From positions 39,548,517 to 39,612,516 of the forward strand of contig NC_092801.1 in the NCBI RefSeq assembly GCF_918797505.1: 64,000 bases of DNA, written 5' to 3'. The notes under the pieces are model-generated. The model was not told the origin of the DNA. It did not search any database and was given only the letters and a program-made list of their open reading frames with translations. The translations under genes and the position numbers were made by a program. The DNA is from Bemisia tabaci. Its lineage: Eukaryota > Arthropoda > Insecta > Hemiptera > Aleyrodidae. Below are positions 33,482 through 44,785 of this stretch, piece by piece (the stretch's first letter is position 1; every line of letters starts with the position of its first letter).

Positions 33482-33707
33482 CACTGGAAAAAAAACACAT
33501 TGGATCTAGAGTCCAGACTCTTAAAAACATCGACAAGAAAAAGTACTCTTGATTCAATCAGAATCTAGCTGAAATCAAGGACCAAGCCTCTTGATTTAAG
33601 CGGATTTCGTTTTGATTCAAGCAAAAATCCGATTGAATCAAGAGTGTTTTTTCTTATCAATGTTTTCAAGAGTCTGGACTCTAGATCCAACGTGTTTTTT
33701 TCCAGTG
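33482..33707. mobile_element. CAC-6 MITE 52 nt inside the first ETS intron
   Basis: CACTGGAAAAAAAACACATT to TTTTTTTCCAGTG, 226 bp, TG on both sides (33480-33481, 33708-33709). Near-perfect hairpin with AGAGTCCAGACTCT ends and CTTGATTCAATCAG inside. Confidence 0.85.
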
Positions 33708-34703
33708 TGCCATTTTAGTTTATCGGAGATTTCGGAGTTTCCGGAATTTATTCCAATATTCCAATTTCCAAAAGTTCCGTGAAAAATTCAGATTTTTCGA
33801 AAGTTCCGGGAAAATATTCCGAAATACGCCCGGACTTGGTTCTGAAATTCGACCAGAAAATCATCAAATTTGATCAAATCGGTCAAACTGACGAAGAATC
33901 CCGAGATTCCGAAGCAGAGCTGGAAATTCCGGGAATGGAGAATTTGCACGCAAATTTTTTATTGCTTCATCTGAAAGTGCTTAAAGAGCTGATTTCACAG
34001 AATTTCTTTATAATGTTTTTCTGATGTGGGAAATGGTGTAAAAATAGATTTAAAAGTGAGAAAATGCACCGCCTAGGGACGTCATCTGGCGGCATTTCCC
34101 ATTTAAACTCATGTATATTAGCATATTAGATCATTTTGTCATATCTTTTCCAATAATTGTTCGTTTCCTGAACCATAAGGATATCCCCGTGTTCAGTTCA
34201 CTCAGTAGTTTCCGTTTTAACATGGAATTCATCAAATTTCAGACACCTGCAAATTCTCTATTCTGAAGATTCCGAGAAATTGCAAATGTTCCGAAATTAA
34301 CTCCGGGAAAAGGCAGCACTTGCCCCGCAATCGCACAAACTGTGCTTGGTCTTGGCATCGTGGTGAATTCAAAACTGAATTTTTACAATTATTAACGATT
34401 CGTAGGAGCAATAGTTGGATTTAATTTTTAAAAAAATTTGGCGTATCCCGACATCACATGACGTGCCTGAGAGGACCATAGATATGGTCCTCCATGCTAA
34501 TTTTGAATGAGATGGAACAAATTAATGGTGGAGATATGGCTGCGATTACTGATTAGAAATAGGGTGCGCCAGATGGACGGACACACATTTTTCAAGTAAT
34601 TTTAAGTTGTTTCCACGATGACAATACTTTCTCTATCCGCGAGGGAAGCGAAAAAGGAAAAATTTAAGAAATTCGATCGCGAAAAGTCATCATGTATGAT
34701 GCA
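33708..34703. other. Intronic DNA without recognisable features
   Basis: 33720-33970 is loosely repetitive for TTCCG/CGGAA words. The rest shows no exon, hairpin or repeat copy. Confidence 0.4.
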
Positions 34704-35261
34704 ATGGACCACTAGACAAGGTACGAATTTCAGCATTCAGATACATGTCTCTTAACCAAAATTTCACGTATAACACGACATGCACAACGAAAATTACCGA
34801 AATCAATACCTTACGAAGATATTTTATGATTCTTGATGCGTGAATTCAAACCACCCGCTCATGAAAACTCAATGCTCAACGTGATTCACATCGCGCATCG
34901 CGCGCTAAACGTTATCATGACAGTCTCTGCGATATAAAAATCTGGCAACCTCAATCTTGACGCTTTGGCTCAGCTGTAGCAAATTGCTAATAGTTTGAAC
35001 AACGTATGGTGGGAAATGAACATTGCTCGATTGAGAGGCTTGCTGAAACCGTTGTAGTGCGCGATTTGACTCACGTAGAGCCTTGAGTTTCTTGTGAGCG
35101 GCAGTTCAAATTCCTCGTAACCAATGTGAAATAAAAACGTTAATATCTTTGTTAGGAGTTGATTTCAGTAATTTTCGTTGTGTGAATCGTGTTCTGCGTG
35201 AAATTTTGTTTAAGAAACATGTATCAGATTGCTTAAATTCGTACCTTGTCTAGTGGTCCAT
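34704..35261. mobile_element. MULE-1 MITE with 9-bp duplication
   Basis: ATGGACCACTAGACAAGGTA and its exact inverse form the ends. TATGATGCA before (34695-34703) and TACGATGCA after (35262-35270) match at 8 of 9. 558 bp, foldable for most of its length; internal TTGGCTCAGCTGTAGCAAAT is shared with the copies at 21411 and 52313. The 9-bp duplication suggests a Mutator-like origin. Confidence 0.75.
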
Positions 35262-37740
35262 TACGATGCAAGATTGATACAATCGCTACATGATGCGATC
35301 GGTTAGTTACACGTGAGCTCATAACCTAGCAGGAGGGCCACATAAAAAATGCCAGCATTCATAAAAATGTTACATTTTTTTTATGAAACAGATATTTTCT
35401 AGGATGTTAAAACTGAACGTTTCTATAGCATAGATGGGTCCAAACAAAAAATTAATCATGAAATTTGTAAAATTTAGATTTTTCACTGATTTCACTTCCT
35501 ACTATTGTTCCTGAGTTTTAAAGTCTTCTTATTTGGAAGCTGGCTTTGGAGTTTATTTAATTTTTTAATACCAACATATTTTTAAAAACTTACGCACGTA
35601 TTTACTTACTTAAAACGTACGATTAAAAACTTTACCAATTTTACGCACGTGCAAAACGTAAGAAGTAAACATTTATAAATACATCGGCATCTTACATGGT
35701 AAGTATGCCCCCTTCCCACTTTTTGGAAGTTGAAAATTGGGTCTATTGCTAGATTTATCAGATGTTGGGGCTCAAGTCTTACTCAGGGTGTCCCGAACCA
35801 ATATGTGGGTACTTTCATAATCAATGATGTGAGCCAAAACAAGGCTCTTTTGCTTCATTTTTTTCATATGGGTCATTTTAAGAGAGGATAATTTTTATAA
35901 TGAAACTTTGCGTATCTTTAATTTAAATTGTACTCGTTTATTGAAATATTAATATATGAAATCATAGATCATTCTCAATAATTTTTTCTTACCTTACATT
36001 TTTTCAACGTAAAACTTGTGTAAGGATCATATTATTTTCGATTTAATAATCCATGAGCGTGTATCGTAAAATCACAATTTTGTGACATTAGCAACTATTT
36101 GTAGAACCCGTCTCGAACATGAAAAGTTCGCCTTTCGCAACATTGTCCTTATCATAAAAAGCTCAGTTCTCTGCAAAAAATACAGACCTCAAATATGTCC
36201 CAAATCTGTTGGTATAAAAATTGTGCCCGTGATTTTATGTGCACTCCATGCTCCGCGCCGCTTAAAAATCATGCACGTAACTTACATTGTGTATTTCGGA
36301 AAAATTGAGGTAGTTACAATACTTTGGGGGACTGATTCAAAATCATAATGATTGCAAAATCGTTTAAATTGATGCATGATTATGTTGCTAATATAGGTGG
36401 AAAGATTAGAACTGAGGGTTCGAATACGGTAAGACGTATTGTGCAATAAAAAAAAACGGTAATATTTTTTGTGAACTGAAATAACTTTTTTCTCAAATTT
36501 GTGGGGATTTTTTTTTAAGAATACAGCATAGACGACACACTGAAGGGTTTCAATTAATGGTTAGAGGGTAAAAAATGTATAGCCCCCAAATTTTTTTTAA
36601 AAAAAAATGTATTTGTTAAAAGGACTTGAAGAAAATAATTGATTTACTTTAGATCTTGTGTAATTATCTTGTGTGTGATCTCGTGATCTTGTGATCTTAT
36701 GATCGTGTGATCTTGTGATCGTGTGATCTTGTGATATTGTGATCTTGTGATCTTGTGATCTTGTGATCTTGTGCTCTTGTGCTCTTGCGATCTTGTGATT
36801 TTGTGATCTTGTAATCTTGTGTGGATCTTTACAATGTGGATCTTGTGTGGACAATTGTGTGGATCTTGTGTGGATCAATTCAATTTTATAAGTTTTTCCG
36901 GAACGAGACACCCACTTGTGACTAAGATTTCTGTGCGTTTTCACGCGCTAACTCTCCTCGTAAGTTTTCTGGAAATTTAAATCGCAGAAAGTATAGAGGA
37001 ATAAATTCTCTAAAGAAATCAATATTCTCTTGTTTGCTTTGAAAACGATTTCAGCGCTTCTTACACCAAAAATCAATATTGCTTATTCAAAATTTAGTTA
37101 AAGAAATGTTCCTCAGCCACTCATAAAGCGCTAATAAAAATGCGTTTGTGATGATAAACAAATAGTTTCAGTTTCTATATTAGCAACCAAATTTGAGTTG
37201 AACTCCTGACAAATTTATAAAAAGGAAATCTTAAAAAAATATACAAAAATAAAACATATTTGTTTAAAATAATAATAACAAAATCGTATTTTATCCCGGA
37301 GAGGAAGATGAATTTTGAGTACACACAGACACACCACTGCGTGTGTGGTAAATGATACTTCTGAAGCAGTGGATGATTTAAAAGTTAATGTAATAGCAAA
37401 ATTTAATTAAGGATCAACTAGAAGCCATTACTTATCATTTAACTCATTTGCAAATCCGAGCTGGTTAAAATTTTCCCATGATTTTCTGTTGCCAAAGCGT
37501 TTGAATTGAGAACAGTCAGAAAAAACTTCCATTGTGTGACGATAATTTGGCCGGTGACTACACATCTTTTTAAAAAATGAGTTTGTCAATCAGTAATATC
37601 AGTTTATATTTGTGATCGGATCCGTGAAAATGAGTTTTTATTATCATCCGGGAAAAGAGTTTTTCTTAACTTTTTGCAATCACTTAAACCACGTTTCTTG
37701 TAATACCTTAGATTTTTTATCTTGGAACTTCATGACTCAT
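35262..37740. other. Intronic AT-rich DNA with one microsatellite
   Basis: 36655-36865 is a GATCTTGTGT-based 10-bp microsatellite with GATCGTGT and ATATTGT variants; the His/Lys/Ile-rich minus-strand frame over it is an artefact. No exon seen elsewhere. Confidence 0.45.
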
Positions 37741-37797
37741 GGACGTATTTTTAGCAAACGGAACTATGTGCATTAAGACATGAGCCCTGAGACTCAA
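37741..37797. repeat. GGA-1 left-arm fragment
   Basis: GGACGTATTTTTAGCAAACG through ACATGAGCCCTGAGACTCA, then the family match stops. The right arm is absent. Confidence 0.6.
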
Positions 37798-38420
37798 AAG
37801 AAAACGATATTTAAAACGGAAAAACCTGCAAAATTAAGTATTTTTGCAAAAATGCGTCGTTTTCCCCCTCAAATCGCGCTAAAAATTACGTTTTCTCCGT
37901 AGAGTCCCAGCAGTTTATACGCGCAGACTCATAAACAAGTCATATTTCTGAAATTTTTGAGGAAAAATGGGTTTTTATAAGAGGAAGGCTGGGAACTCCT
38001 ATGACTTGAGATAGACAGACTAAAATTTTTTAAAATCGAGTTTGGGACGTATTTGACGTGCGCGTAAAGGAACCTGTCAGAGTCAGCACGAGATTTGAGC
38101 TAAAGTTTTTGAGTCTGAGGACTAAACGTCCGGTCTTGTAGTCAAGAAATTCTTGCATCCTTACAGTCATAAGGAAATAATAATACTTATATAAAGGGAT
38201 TAAAAACTAATAAATTGTTGAAGGTACCGTCTTCTATCAAAACTGTCGCATGCGTCGATAAACCAAATCTGTTTTTCTTCTAGTTGAAATTAATTTTAAA
38301 CCTCGTCAAAAGGAATTATTTAAAACTCAAGCCGGAAGATAATTAAAGAGGGTCCTGACCCGTGTTTTCCGGTCGTTTTCTTCCTGCGATTCGCATTGTG
38401 CTCGAGCTTGGATTATAAGT
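37798..38420. other. Intronic DNA, nothing recognised
   Basis: AT-rich, no hairpin, exon or repeat copy noted. Confidence 0.4.
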
Positions 38421-38672
38421 CTGCCGTTTCAAGGAAGAACGCCGTATGAACATTCCAGAGTTGCCAAATTTCCTTCAATAAAATGTTTACTTTTAAGGAA
38501 AGTTATGGATATTTTTCCTTGAAATTTTCAGGAACTTTAGGTGAAATTGCGAATAATATTATCTGAAAAATGGGGGAAATAATATTCATAAGTTTACCAG
38601 GAATTTTGTGTTTTATAAATGGAAATTTGGCAACGCCTGAAGGCTCATACGGCGTTTCTCCTTAGCACGGTG
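38421..38672. repeat. GCCG-family element
   Basis: CTGCCGTTTCAAGGAAGAAC at the left, CATACGGCGTTTCTCCTTAG at the right, with AAATTTGGCAACGCCTGAAG inside. Confidence 0.7.
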
Positions 38673-38679
38673 GTGGCCA

Positions 38680-38980
38680 CGAGTCAATATCCGGATGACT
38701 CACCCGCGGGAGCGAGACCTCACCGCGGCCGGCCCGCGCGGACAGCGCGGAGTAGCCACAAGACAAAAAGCGACTCATGACTCAGCCCCCCTTTCCCCGC
38801 CACCCGCCACACCCTCGCGCCATATAAATATAAAATCGCGATTCCAGGAACCGACTCGGTCATTTGCCCGCTAAGCGCGAGAAATACCTTTGCATAACAT
38901 TTTAGGATAAAGTTTTGTGGAACGTTCTGCTCGCGCTCGGTCAAAAGTGCCGTGGGAAAAAAATGGATCGCGTTTAGCAA
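38680..38980 (+). promoter_or_regulatory. GC-rich island with ETS/AP-1 composite site and TATA box
   Basis: CCGGATGACTCA (38691-38702) joins an ETS-type CCGGAT core to a perfect AP-1 site TGACTCA. A second TGACTCA is at 38778-38784. TATAAATATAAA lies at 38823-38834. The island is GC-rich in an AT-rich intron and has no repeat relatives in the window. It could be an enhancer or alternative promoter. Short motifs occur by chance, so this is suggestive only. Confidence 0.35.
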
Positions 38981-39204
38981 AAAGGAACCAGCGCGATTAC
39001 GGTGTTTTCAAAATCGTGCAACTTCTCCTTCTCTTTTAAAAATACTCAATGTATGTATAGCATTAAAATTTACACACACCGATAAAAAAAAATGAAGTTG
39101 AATGGTAATAGGAGAAAATGTCCAAAAATAAAAGTCCAAAGTACAAAAATGTCTAAAGTCAAAAAAGTCCACATCTAAAACATGTCCAAATATTTAGGTA
39201 AAAA

Positions 39205-39387
39205 GACGAAGGGAAAATGGAGCGATCCTATTGGTTGAAACGGGTGATTCTTACAGACCATTTGGGAAAATGATGGAGTAACTACAGAGTCTTGAGGGGC
39301 CCGCCTCCACCAATGGCATCGCTCCATTTTCTCGTTGTCCTCTTTCTGTACAGTTTTTTCTATCACGTTCAATTATCAGCCTGCTGT
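39205..39387. repeat. CAGCGGG-family remnant
   Basis: AATGGAGCGATCCTATTGGT, AAAATGATGGAGTAACT and CAATTATCAGCCTGCTG follow the family order; the left terminus is lost. Confidence 0.55.
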
Positions 39388-39531
39388 GCTGAAAGGAAAC
39401 GCCGAATAAACATGTGCTTGTTGCCAACATTCTTCTAATAATACAGTAAATGTCTGGAGAAATGTCGTACATTTTCCCTGAAATTTCTCTCAGGCTTTTA
39501 TTCGCAATATTCAGTAAGAAGAAATTTGGCA
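39388..39531. repeat. GCCG-family fragment
   Basis: GAAAGGAAACGCCGAATAAA through GAAATTTGGCAACC; the right end is missing. Confidence 0.5.
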
Positions 39532-41157
39532 ACCTTTACATTTTACTCGTCAAACGTGTATACTAAACAATACGAACAGTGGCACCTTTCTTTTCAAAGG
39601 TATCACAATTTTTTTTCAGATATTTATGAAGAAACAAAAACATTATGAGCTTAATTCAACAAAATCTTGACGAAAATAATCATTAAGGAAACTCAAAATC
39701 ATATTTTTTCTTAACACATCCTCGGCCCTAAAATATTCTATTTCTGATAAACAGTCCATGAGCCACTCAAGTAAAGTAAACGACTTGCAATGCATCAACA
39801 TTACAGAGGCGAAACTCCCTGCGATCGGCGCGGCAGGTGACATTTTTAGGGATACGACTATTCGAACTCCGGTGTCGTGCGTGTGTATCAAGCGAGTTTG
39901 AAGGCGCATCATAGGTCTGACGCGTATCGAGACTGTTGCTATACGAGGCAACGACAACGCGTCACGCACGACGCGACGCAGCAGAGAGCGCGCGTTATTT
40001 TGAGGTATCTACGAATGATTGTTGAAAATTGCGTGAGGTTTTCTATTTCTAAGTCAAAAAATGAAAACATTAAGATCATTTGTCACACACTCTGATTCAT
40101 CTGATTGACAAGTGATGCATTCTGGATCGCTGATAATCTAGTGGTTTTTTCTTTTCTTTTCATATGAACTGATGTGTTTTTAAATCACTCCGGAAGTAGT
40201 ACCCTGACCAATTTTCTTCATACAATGTCTGCTTGAACATAGATTAGGAGCAAGATCACATCTGCAAAAATTTTAGAGGGAAAACGTTCTACCTGCACAG
40301 AGGTACCGTCAAAGCCATTTCAAGTTTAATATGTCCATGGTGCAGAGCTTTGTTTTTATAGACATTGTACCGAACTATAATTTTTTGTGAGGCTAGAAGT
40401 GCACCTCATCTAATGAGGGTCCTGGGGCAGTAAGATACAACCCACATAGAGAGATCGATAGATGCCCGGGTGGTCTTCCAGGGAAAATTTGGTAAAATTT
40501 TCTGACAGCTTCGTTGAACAAATTCTCTGTAAAAAATGAAGTTGCGGCGGACATTTTTAAACGTCGCAAGGAGATTTTCGATACTTTGACCGGAAGGTGA
40601 TGACATACATCCAAATTTTAAGAAGAAAGTTTTAAACAATCAAAATGATTGTCAGTGGTTTGCGAAGTTTTCCATCGGTAACGCACTAAATAAAAAAAAA
40701 ACTAAAAATGTCAATAAAAATAAACGAAGATCTCTATGCTTGATGCGATGTATAGCCACGAATGATTCAAATCCAGCTGTAACTTCTGCAATTTATCACC
40801 TCTCGCCGTCAAACACGTGATTATAGATTGTTCTGCCCTCAAGGTTCTCCAATCACAGATTTACTCACCAACAGTCAAAACGAGTACAAACCCATTAACA
40901 TGCGATGAACCCAATGTCACAACCAAACTTCTGAAACTCTTTGCCTCCCTTAATTTAAAAATCTAAATTTTTGTATGTACACCCATCTTCCGAATTCTCT
41001 GTAAAGACGTTAATAGCCTAGGTTGCTGAATGTCTATAAATAAACTAACTAACTAACTTAATTTCGCTTGTGTCGATACGATTCCTGGATCTCAATGTTA
41101 TGTGCTGGTTACATGCTCAAATTCCCATCAATTTCCGATCAAATGGTGACTGGTGCG
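39532..41157. other. Intronic DNA; V-family half copy at 40480-40610
   Basis: 40480-40610 carries GAACAAATTCTCTGTAAAAA and ACGTCGCAAGGAGATTTTCG, the right half of the V family. A 108-residue minus-strand frame at 39643-39969 has no recognisable domain. Confidence 0.4.
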
Positions 41158-41210
41158 CACCATCTACCATCAAATTTCTGCGGCCTGCAAAAATTTGATG
41201 GTAGATGGTG
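41158..41210. repeat. Perfect 20-bp stem hairpin
   Basis: CACCATCTACCATCAAATTT (41158-41177) and its exact inverse (41191-41210) enclose a 13-base loop. It could be a small MITE relic or a structured RNA. Confidence 0.6.
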
Positions 41211-42312
41211 GAGCTGTGGGGCTCATCCATCATCTGATTTCCACACAACCGTGCTTATTTCATGCTTATTTCAATCAACCCGCTCTTTTAATTATTTTAC
41301 TCATCAATCTAGATTACTTTCGACCGTCATCTTGGTCATCATTTTGATCGGAATTTGACGGGAATTCGATCGTGTAACCAGGCCATTAAAAGCACTCATG
41401 TTTTCATCGCCTATTTAATGTTTTCTCAGAGCTTATCGTGAAACTAAACGTATACATTAGTTGGGTCTGCATCGGTCAACAATGTCGCATCGCATTTCGC
41501 GAGAAACAAAACTATTGTTCCGACCGCCAAAGACACGATATCCCACAATCATACAAAAGCAATAATTAGTTTGAGAGCCCCCCCCCCCCCTCGGCTAGGG
41601 CGCTCAGGCGCGTGGGAGATAAAAAAAATCAGTGTCCGCAAGACTGGCCGCATGCAAGGGCCGAAAGCAGCAATCAGCCGTTCTCGGAAGCGAGGTCCCA
41701 GGTCTGATCTGTGAATAAAAATGAAACACCTCGTACCATAATTTAAAAGGACGAGCTCACCCACACACGCGCTCGGACCTACTCACACACGCGCGAGCAG
41801 AAAGTTTTTCTCAGAAAAATTGTCCAACCGACGCTGCCTCTCGCACGACTCCTGAAACTTGCTCGCAAGTTCTCTCTCTTTCTCTCTCCCTCTCTTGTGT
41901 TTTAGACTTCTCTCTCTCTTCTCTCGCAACTAGGATTTCTGTCCTTTTTCATTCCTCCCTACCTGACCGCATCTCTCCCTCTCGATTCTAATTCCTCCTG
42001 TCTGCCCGCTCCGATTTTTTGTGGCGCGCTTAAATAAGTTTTATTGAATTTGATTTTAAATTCCTGGGCGCTGTTTTTTCCCAGCGCGCTAGTCGGAAGG
42101 ATTTGTTGTTGCTAAGAGCCTTCAAGATGACGGTTACCTGGAAAACGTTTTGTCTCCAGACGAGAAGGCTTATATACAGCTGGAATTTTTTATGTTCCTA
42201 GACCAGAGGCTTGTTGAAACGATCTCATCAAGACTTTTCTTGAAATAAGAAGTTAAGAAACCAACGATGAGCAAACTCGTTTTCGATACACTAAAAATTA
42301 GAGGAAATGATA
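41211..42312. other. Intronic DNA with TC-rich tract
   Basis: 41870-41960 is a (TC)n-rich tract. 41580-41591 is a C run. No exon recognised. Confidence 0.4.
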
Positions 42313-42577
42313 CACTGAAAAAAAAGTTCGGTAAATCCGAACTAGTTAGGATCATATGGCACCAGGTTTTGTTCGGTACACACAACCGAATTTTTCGGTC
42401 TGTTCAACCGAATTGTTCGGTTTGTGCGACCGAACCATAATAAATTCTTACAGTTCGGTTCAGTGGACCGAACAGTTTTGCTGAGCAGACCGAATAATTC
42501 GGTCGTTTCTACCGAACAAAATCGTGGTTCCATGTGATCCTAACTAGTTCGGATTTGCCGAACTTTTTTTTTCAGTG
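42313..42577. mobile_element. CAC-2 MITE, TA target duplication
   Basis: CACTGAAAAAAAAGTTCGGT to ACTTTTTTTTTCAGTG, 265 bp, TA on both sides (42311-42312, 42578-42579). The arms repeat TTCGGT/ACCGAA and CGAACTAGTTAGGATC. The second copy is at 62850. Confidence 0.85.
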
Positions 42578-43313
42578 TAGTTTAAAATTGTCACTTCCTT
42601 GATGAGTCTGAAATGCTAAAGAATATAATTGAGTCTTGGGTCTTTGCCAGTGTTCTCCATTTCTAGACACCTCGCCTATCAATTGAGGGGCCTGGGAGAC
42701 AAAGCGCATAAGGACAGTTTTTCGGACCGGATCGATGTAGGTTCTCTTGAAGCAACTATTTTAACTCGACGGATGCGCGGGAAGTGAAATTGATTTTTGA
42801 AGGCGCACTGACTTTACAACTTGAAATGAGCATTAGTCAGATATTCCGCGTGTAATAGGGGACATTTGTTGCAATTGTTATGAGCTTGGCTGGACGGAAT
42901 TTAATAGTCGAAGTCAAACATCGATATCTAAGTTACCGTGCCACGTATTTCGGTTTGCGACATTGTAAATTTCTTTCAAATTTCTCTCTTTTGAGGTTAT
43001 AATTGAGGGGCTTGGAAGACAAGACGCATAAGAGCAGTTTTTGGTATCTCGAGAAACACGTGTTTGAAGTTCTGAAATCACATGGATTCTTATGACGGAG
43101 AGAAAGTTCAAACTGACTTTTTGATGCTTAAAAATTGGAATTTGGGAGCGAATTTTTCACCGAATATTCATTGAGATTAGTTTTACTTGAAACCATTAAT
43201 TTTTTTAAAATTAAATCTCATTTTTCTTCTATACTGCACTTATGCACCTTGTCCTCCGAGCTCCTCACATGTTCAACGCAATTTTACCATGAAAAAAGTT
43301 CATCAATAATATA
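42578..43313. other. Decayed repeat DNA
   Basis: Two related blocks with GAGGGGCTTGGAAGACAAG and GGGGCCTGGGAGACAAAGCG occur at about 42690 and 43005, similar to 22545-22660. No gene. Confidence 0.4.
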
Positions 43314-43566
43314 CCGCCGTGCAAAGGAAGAACGCCGCATGCACATTCGAGAGTTACCAAATTTTCTTCGATAAAATGTTCATTTCTGAGGAAAATTATG
43401 AATATTTTTCCTTGAAATTTTCAGACACTTCAGATCAAATTACAAACAAAACTATCTGAGAAATGGGCAAAAAAAATATTCAAACACTTTCCTGAAAATT
43501 AGTGATTTGCAAAAGGAAATTCAGCATCGGATGAAGACTCACATGGCATTTTCCCTTAGCACAGCA
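43314..43566. repeat. GCCG-family element just upstream of the Pointed exon
   Basis: CCGCCGTGCAAAGGAAGAAC at the left and CATGGCATTTTCCCTTAGCA at the right. It ends 66 bases before the splice acceptor at 43632. Confidence 0.65.
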
Positions 43567-43632
43567 GAATACAATCGCACATCTGGAGTAAAGTCGTAAA
43601 TTCCATAGCTTCTTCTGAATGTATGATTGCAG

Positions 43633-43896
43633 ACCCCGGTGACTGGACGATGGAAAACATCAAATCATGGCTGTGTTGGTGCTCTGAGAAGTTCAATTTA
43701 AGGTCTTGTCCTGACGCAAAGAAATTTCCTCCCGAGGGGGCCAAGCTGCTAGAGCTTTCTTTGACTGACTTCGTTTCTTTGGCAGGCTCCAAAAGGGCAG
43801 GAAAACTTCTCTTCGTGCACCTTTCCTACATGAAAAGCACTTTCAACGGAACAGTTCCTATCGACCTGGATCTCTCTGACACCGAGGAAGAAATCG
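43633..43896 (+). CDS. ETS-family transcription factor, Pointed (SAM_PNT) exon
   Basis: The exon is bounded by ATTGCAG and by G followed by GTGAGT. It is 264 bases (88 codons), phase 1 at both ends, so it is symmetric. Translation gives DWTMENIKSWLCWCSEKFNL, then KFPPEGAKLLELSLTDFVSL, then AGSKRAGKLLFVHLSYMK. This is the Pointed pattern: W...I..WL.W....F.L, G..L..L...DF, G..L..HL. Pointed domains are helical protein-interaction modules found in a subset of ETS factors and act in the nucleus. The AGSKRAGKLL motif recalls insect Ets98B (PDEF class) rather than Pointed, Yan, ERG or GABP-alpha, but I cannot check this. An acidic tail (DLDLSDTEEEI) leads into the next donor. The ETS DNA-binding exons are not found in the window. 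Confidence 0.85.
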
Positions 43897-43949
43897 GTGA
43901 GTCTCTCTTCTTTCCCTTTATCATTTTCTGATGTCTTCGTTACCTAGAC

Positions 43950-44261
43950 TAGAGTCCCTTTATACTGAGAGTCAAGACAATTTGAATCCATTTCTGATTG
44001 GTTCCCGTATTTTAGGCCTCCACAGTGTCACAAACGGGAATAAAGATTACATTATCACCAATTGCAAAGATTATAATCTGGAATGGACCAGGGAATTACG
44101 GGTTCGGCAAGGAACAAACGGAATGAGAGGAGGAACGGAGAAAGGCATTTGAGAATGGGCCGATCAAAGATTACGAAAAACGTTCAATTTCTGTAATCTT
44201 TATTCCCGTTTGTGACATCCATGAGCCGAATTGTCTTGACTCTCAGTATAAAGGGACTCTA
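43950..44261. mobile_element. hAT-2 MITE 53 nt inside the second ETS intron
   Basis: TAGAGTCCCTTTATACTGAG to CTCAGTATAAAGGGACTCTA, 312 bp, inverted relative to the copy at 9396. Inner words ACAAACGGGAATAAAGATTA and its inverse. Its right border is shared with the start of the GGA-1 duplication ACCT. Confidence 0.75.
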
Positions 44262-44264
44262 CCT

Positions 44265-44485
44265 GGACGTATTTCTATCAAACGGAACTAAGCGCCATCG
44301 GGGGAGGAAGGGAGAGGGGGGCTTGGATTGGCGGGTGTTGCGGAGCGCGATGCTCGTTCCGTCCTATACTCGCAATGCTTTTCCATAGCGCTTGGGTCCA
44401 TTTGACAAAATGCGCTATCCGGGATTCTAAAATCCTCAAAAGGAACTCAAGTTGGCGCTTAGTTCCGTTTAACAGAAATACGTCC
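44265..44485. mobile_element. GGA-1 MITE, long variant, ACCT duplication
   Basis: GGACGTATTTCTATCAAACG to CAGAAATACGTCC, 221 bp, ACCT on both sides (44261-44264, 44486-44489). It contains the CTAAGCGCCATCGGGGGAGG block also in the copy at 10282, plus an extra about 60 bp on the right. Confidence 0.8.
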
Positions 44486-44785
44486 ACCTCTGGTTTGACC
44501 TACCTATTGAAACTTTTCTAAACTTATTTTTAACCTCACAGACACTGTGTACGAATTTCAACTCCGTCGAAGGAGATTTTCTTTAACGAAACTCCACTTA
44601 TTTTTCATGCGATGCTTCTAAAATTCTATACTTTTGTCGATAGATAGATATAGGAATCATACTTTATTCTTATCCTTAGGTATATAGGTCCCAGGTATAT
44701 CATCTTCAATATTTAAAATTTTAAAAGTTTTTATGAAATTAAAAATCTGAAAATTATAAAAATGCTAAACGGTGATTATATACTT

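Larger units (their letters stand above)
33430..43632 (+). other. First coding intron of the ETS gene (10.2 kb)
   Basis: GT at 33430 and AG at 43631-43632 bound it, and the phases agree (1 and 1). Contents: CAC-6 at 33482, MULE-1 at 34704, microsatellite at 36655, GGA-1 fragment at 37741, GCCG elements at 38421 and 43314, a possible regulatory island at 38680-38980, CAGCGGG remnant at 39205, V half copy at 40480, hairpin at 41158, TC-rich tract 41870-41960 and CAC-2 at 42313. No other exon was recognised, but small ones could be missed. Confidence 0.7.

Noticed and set aside
36597..36944. 115-residue frame rich in His, Lys, Ile and Thr
   Set aside because: It is a translation of the GATCTTGTGT microsatellite.
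39643..39969. 108-residue minus-strand frame
   Set aside because: No recognisable domain, no splice structure, and stop-free length is not unusual for a 64-kb window.
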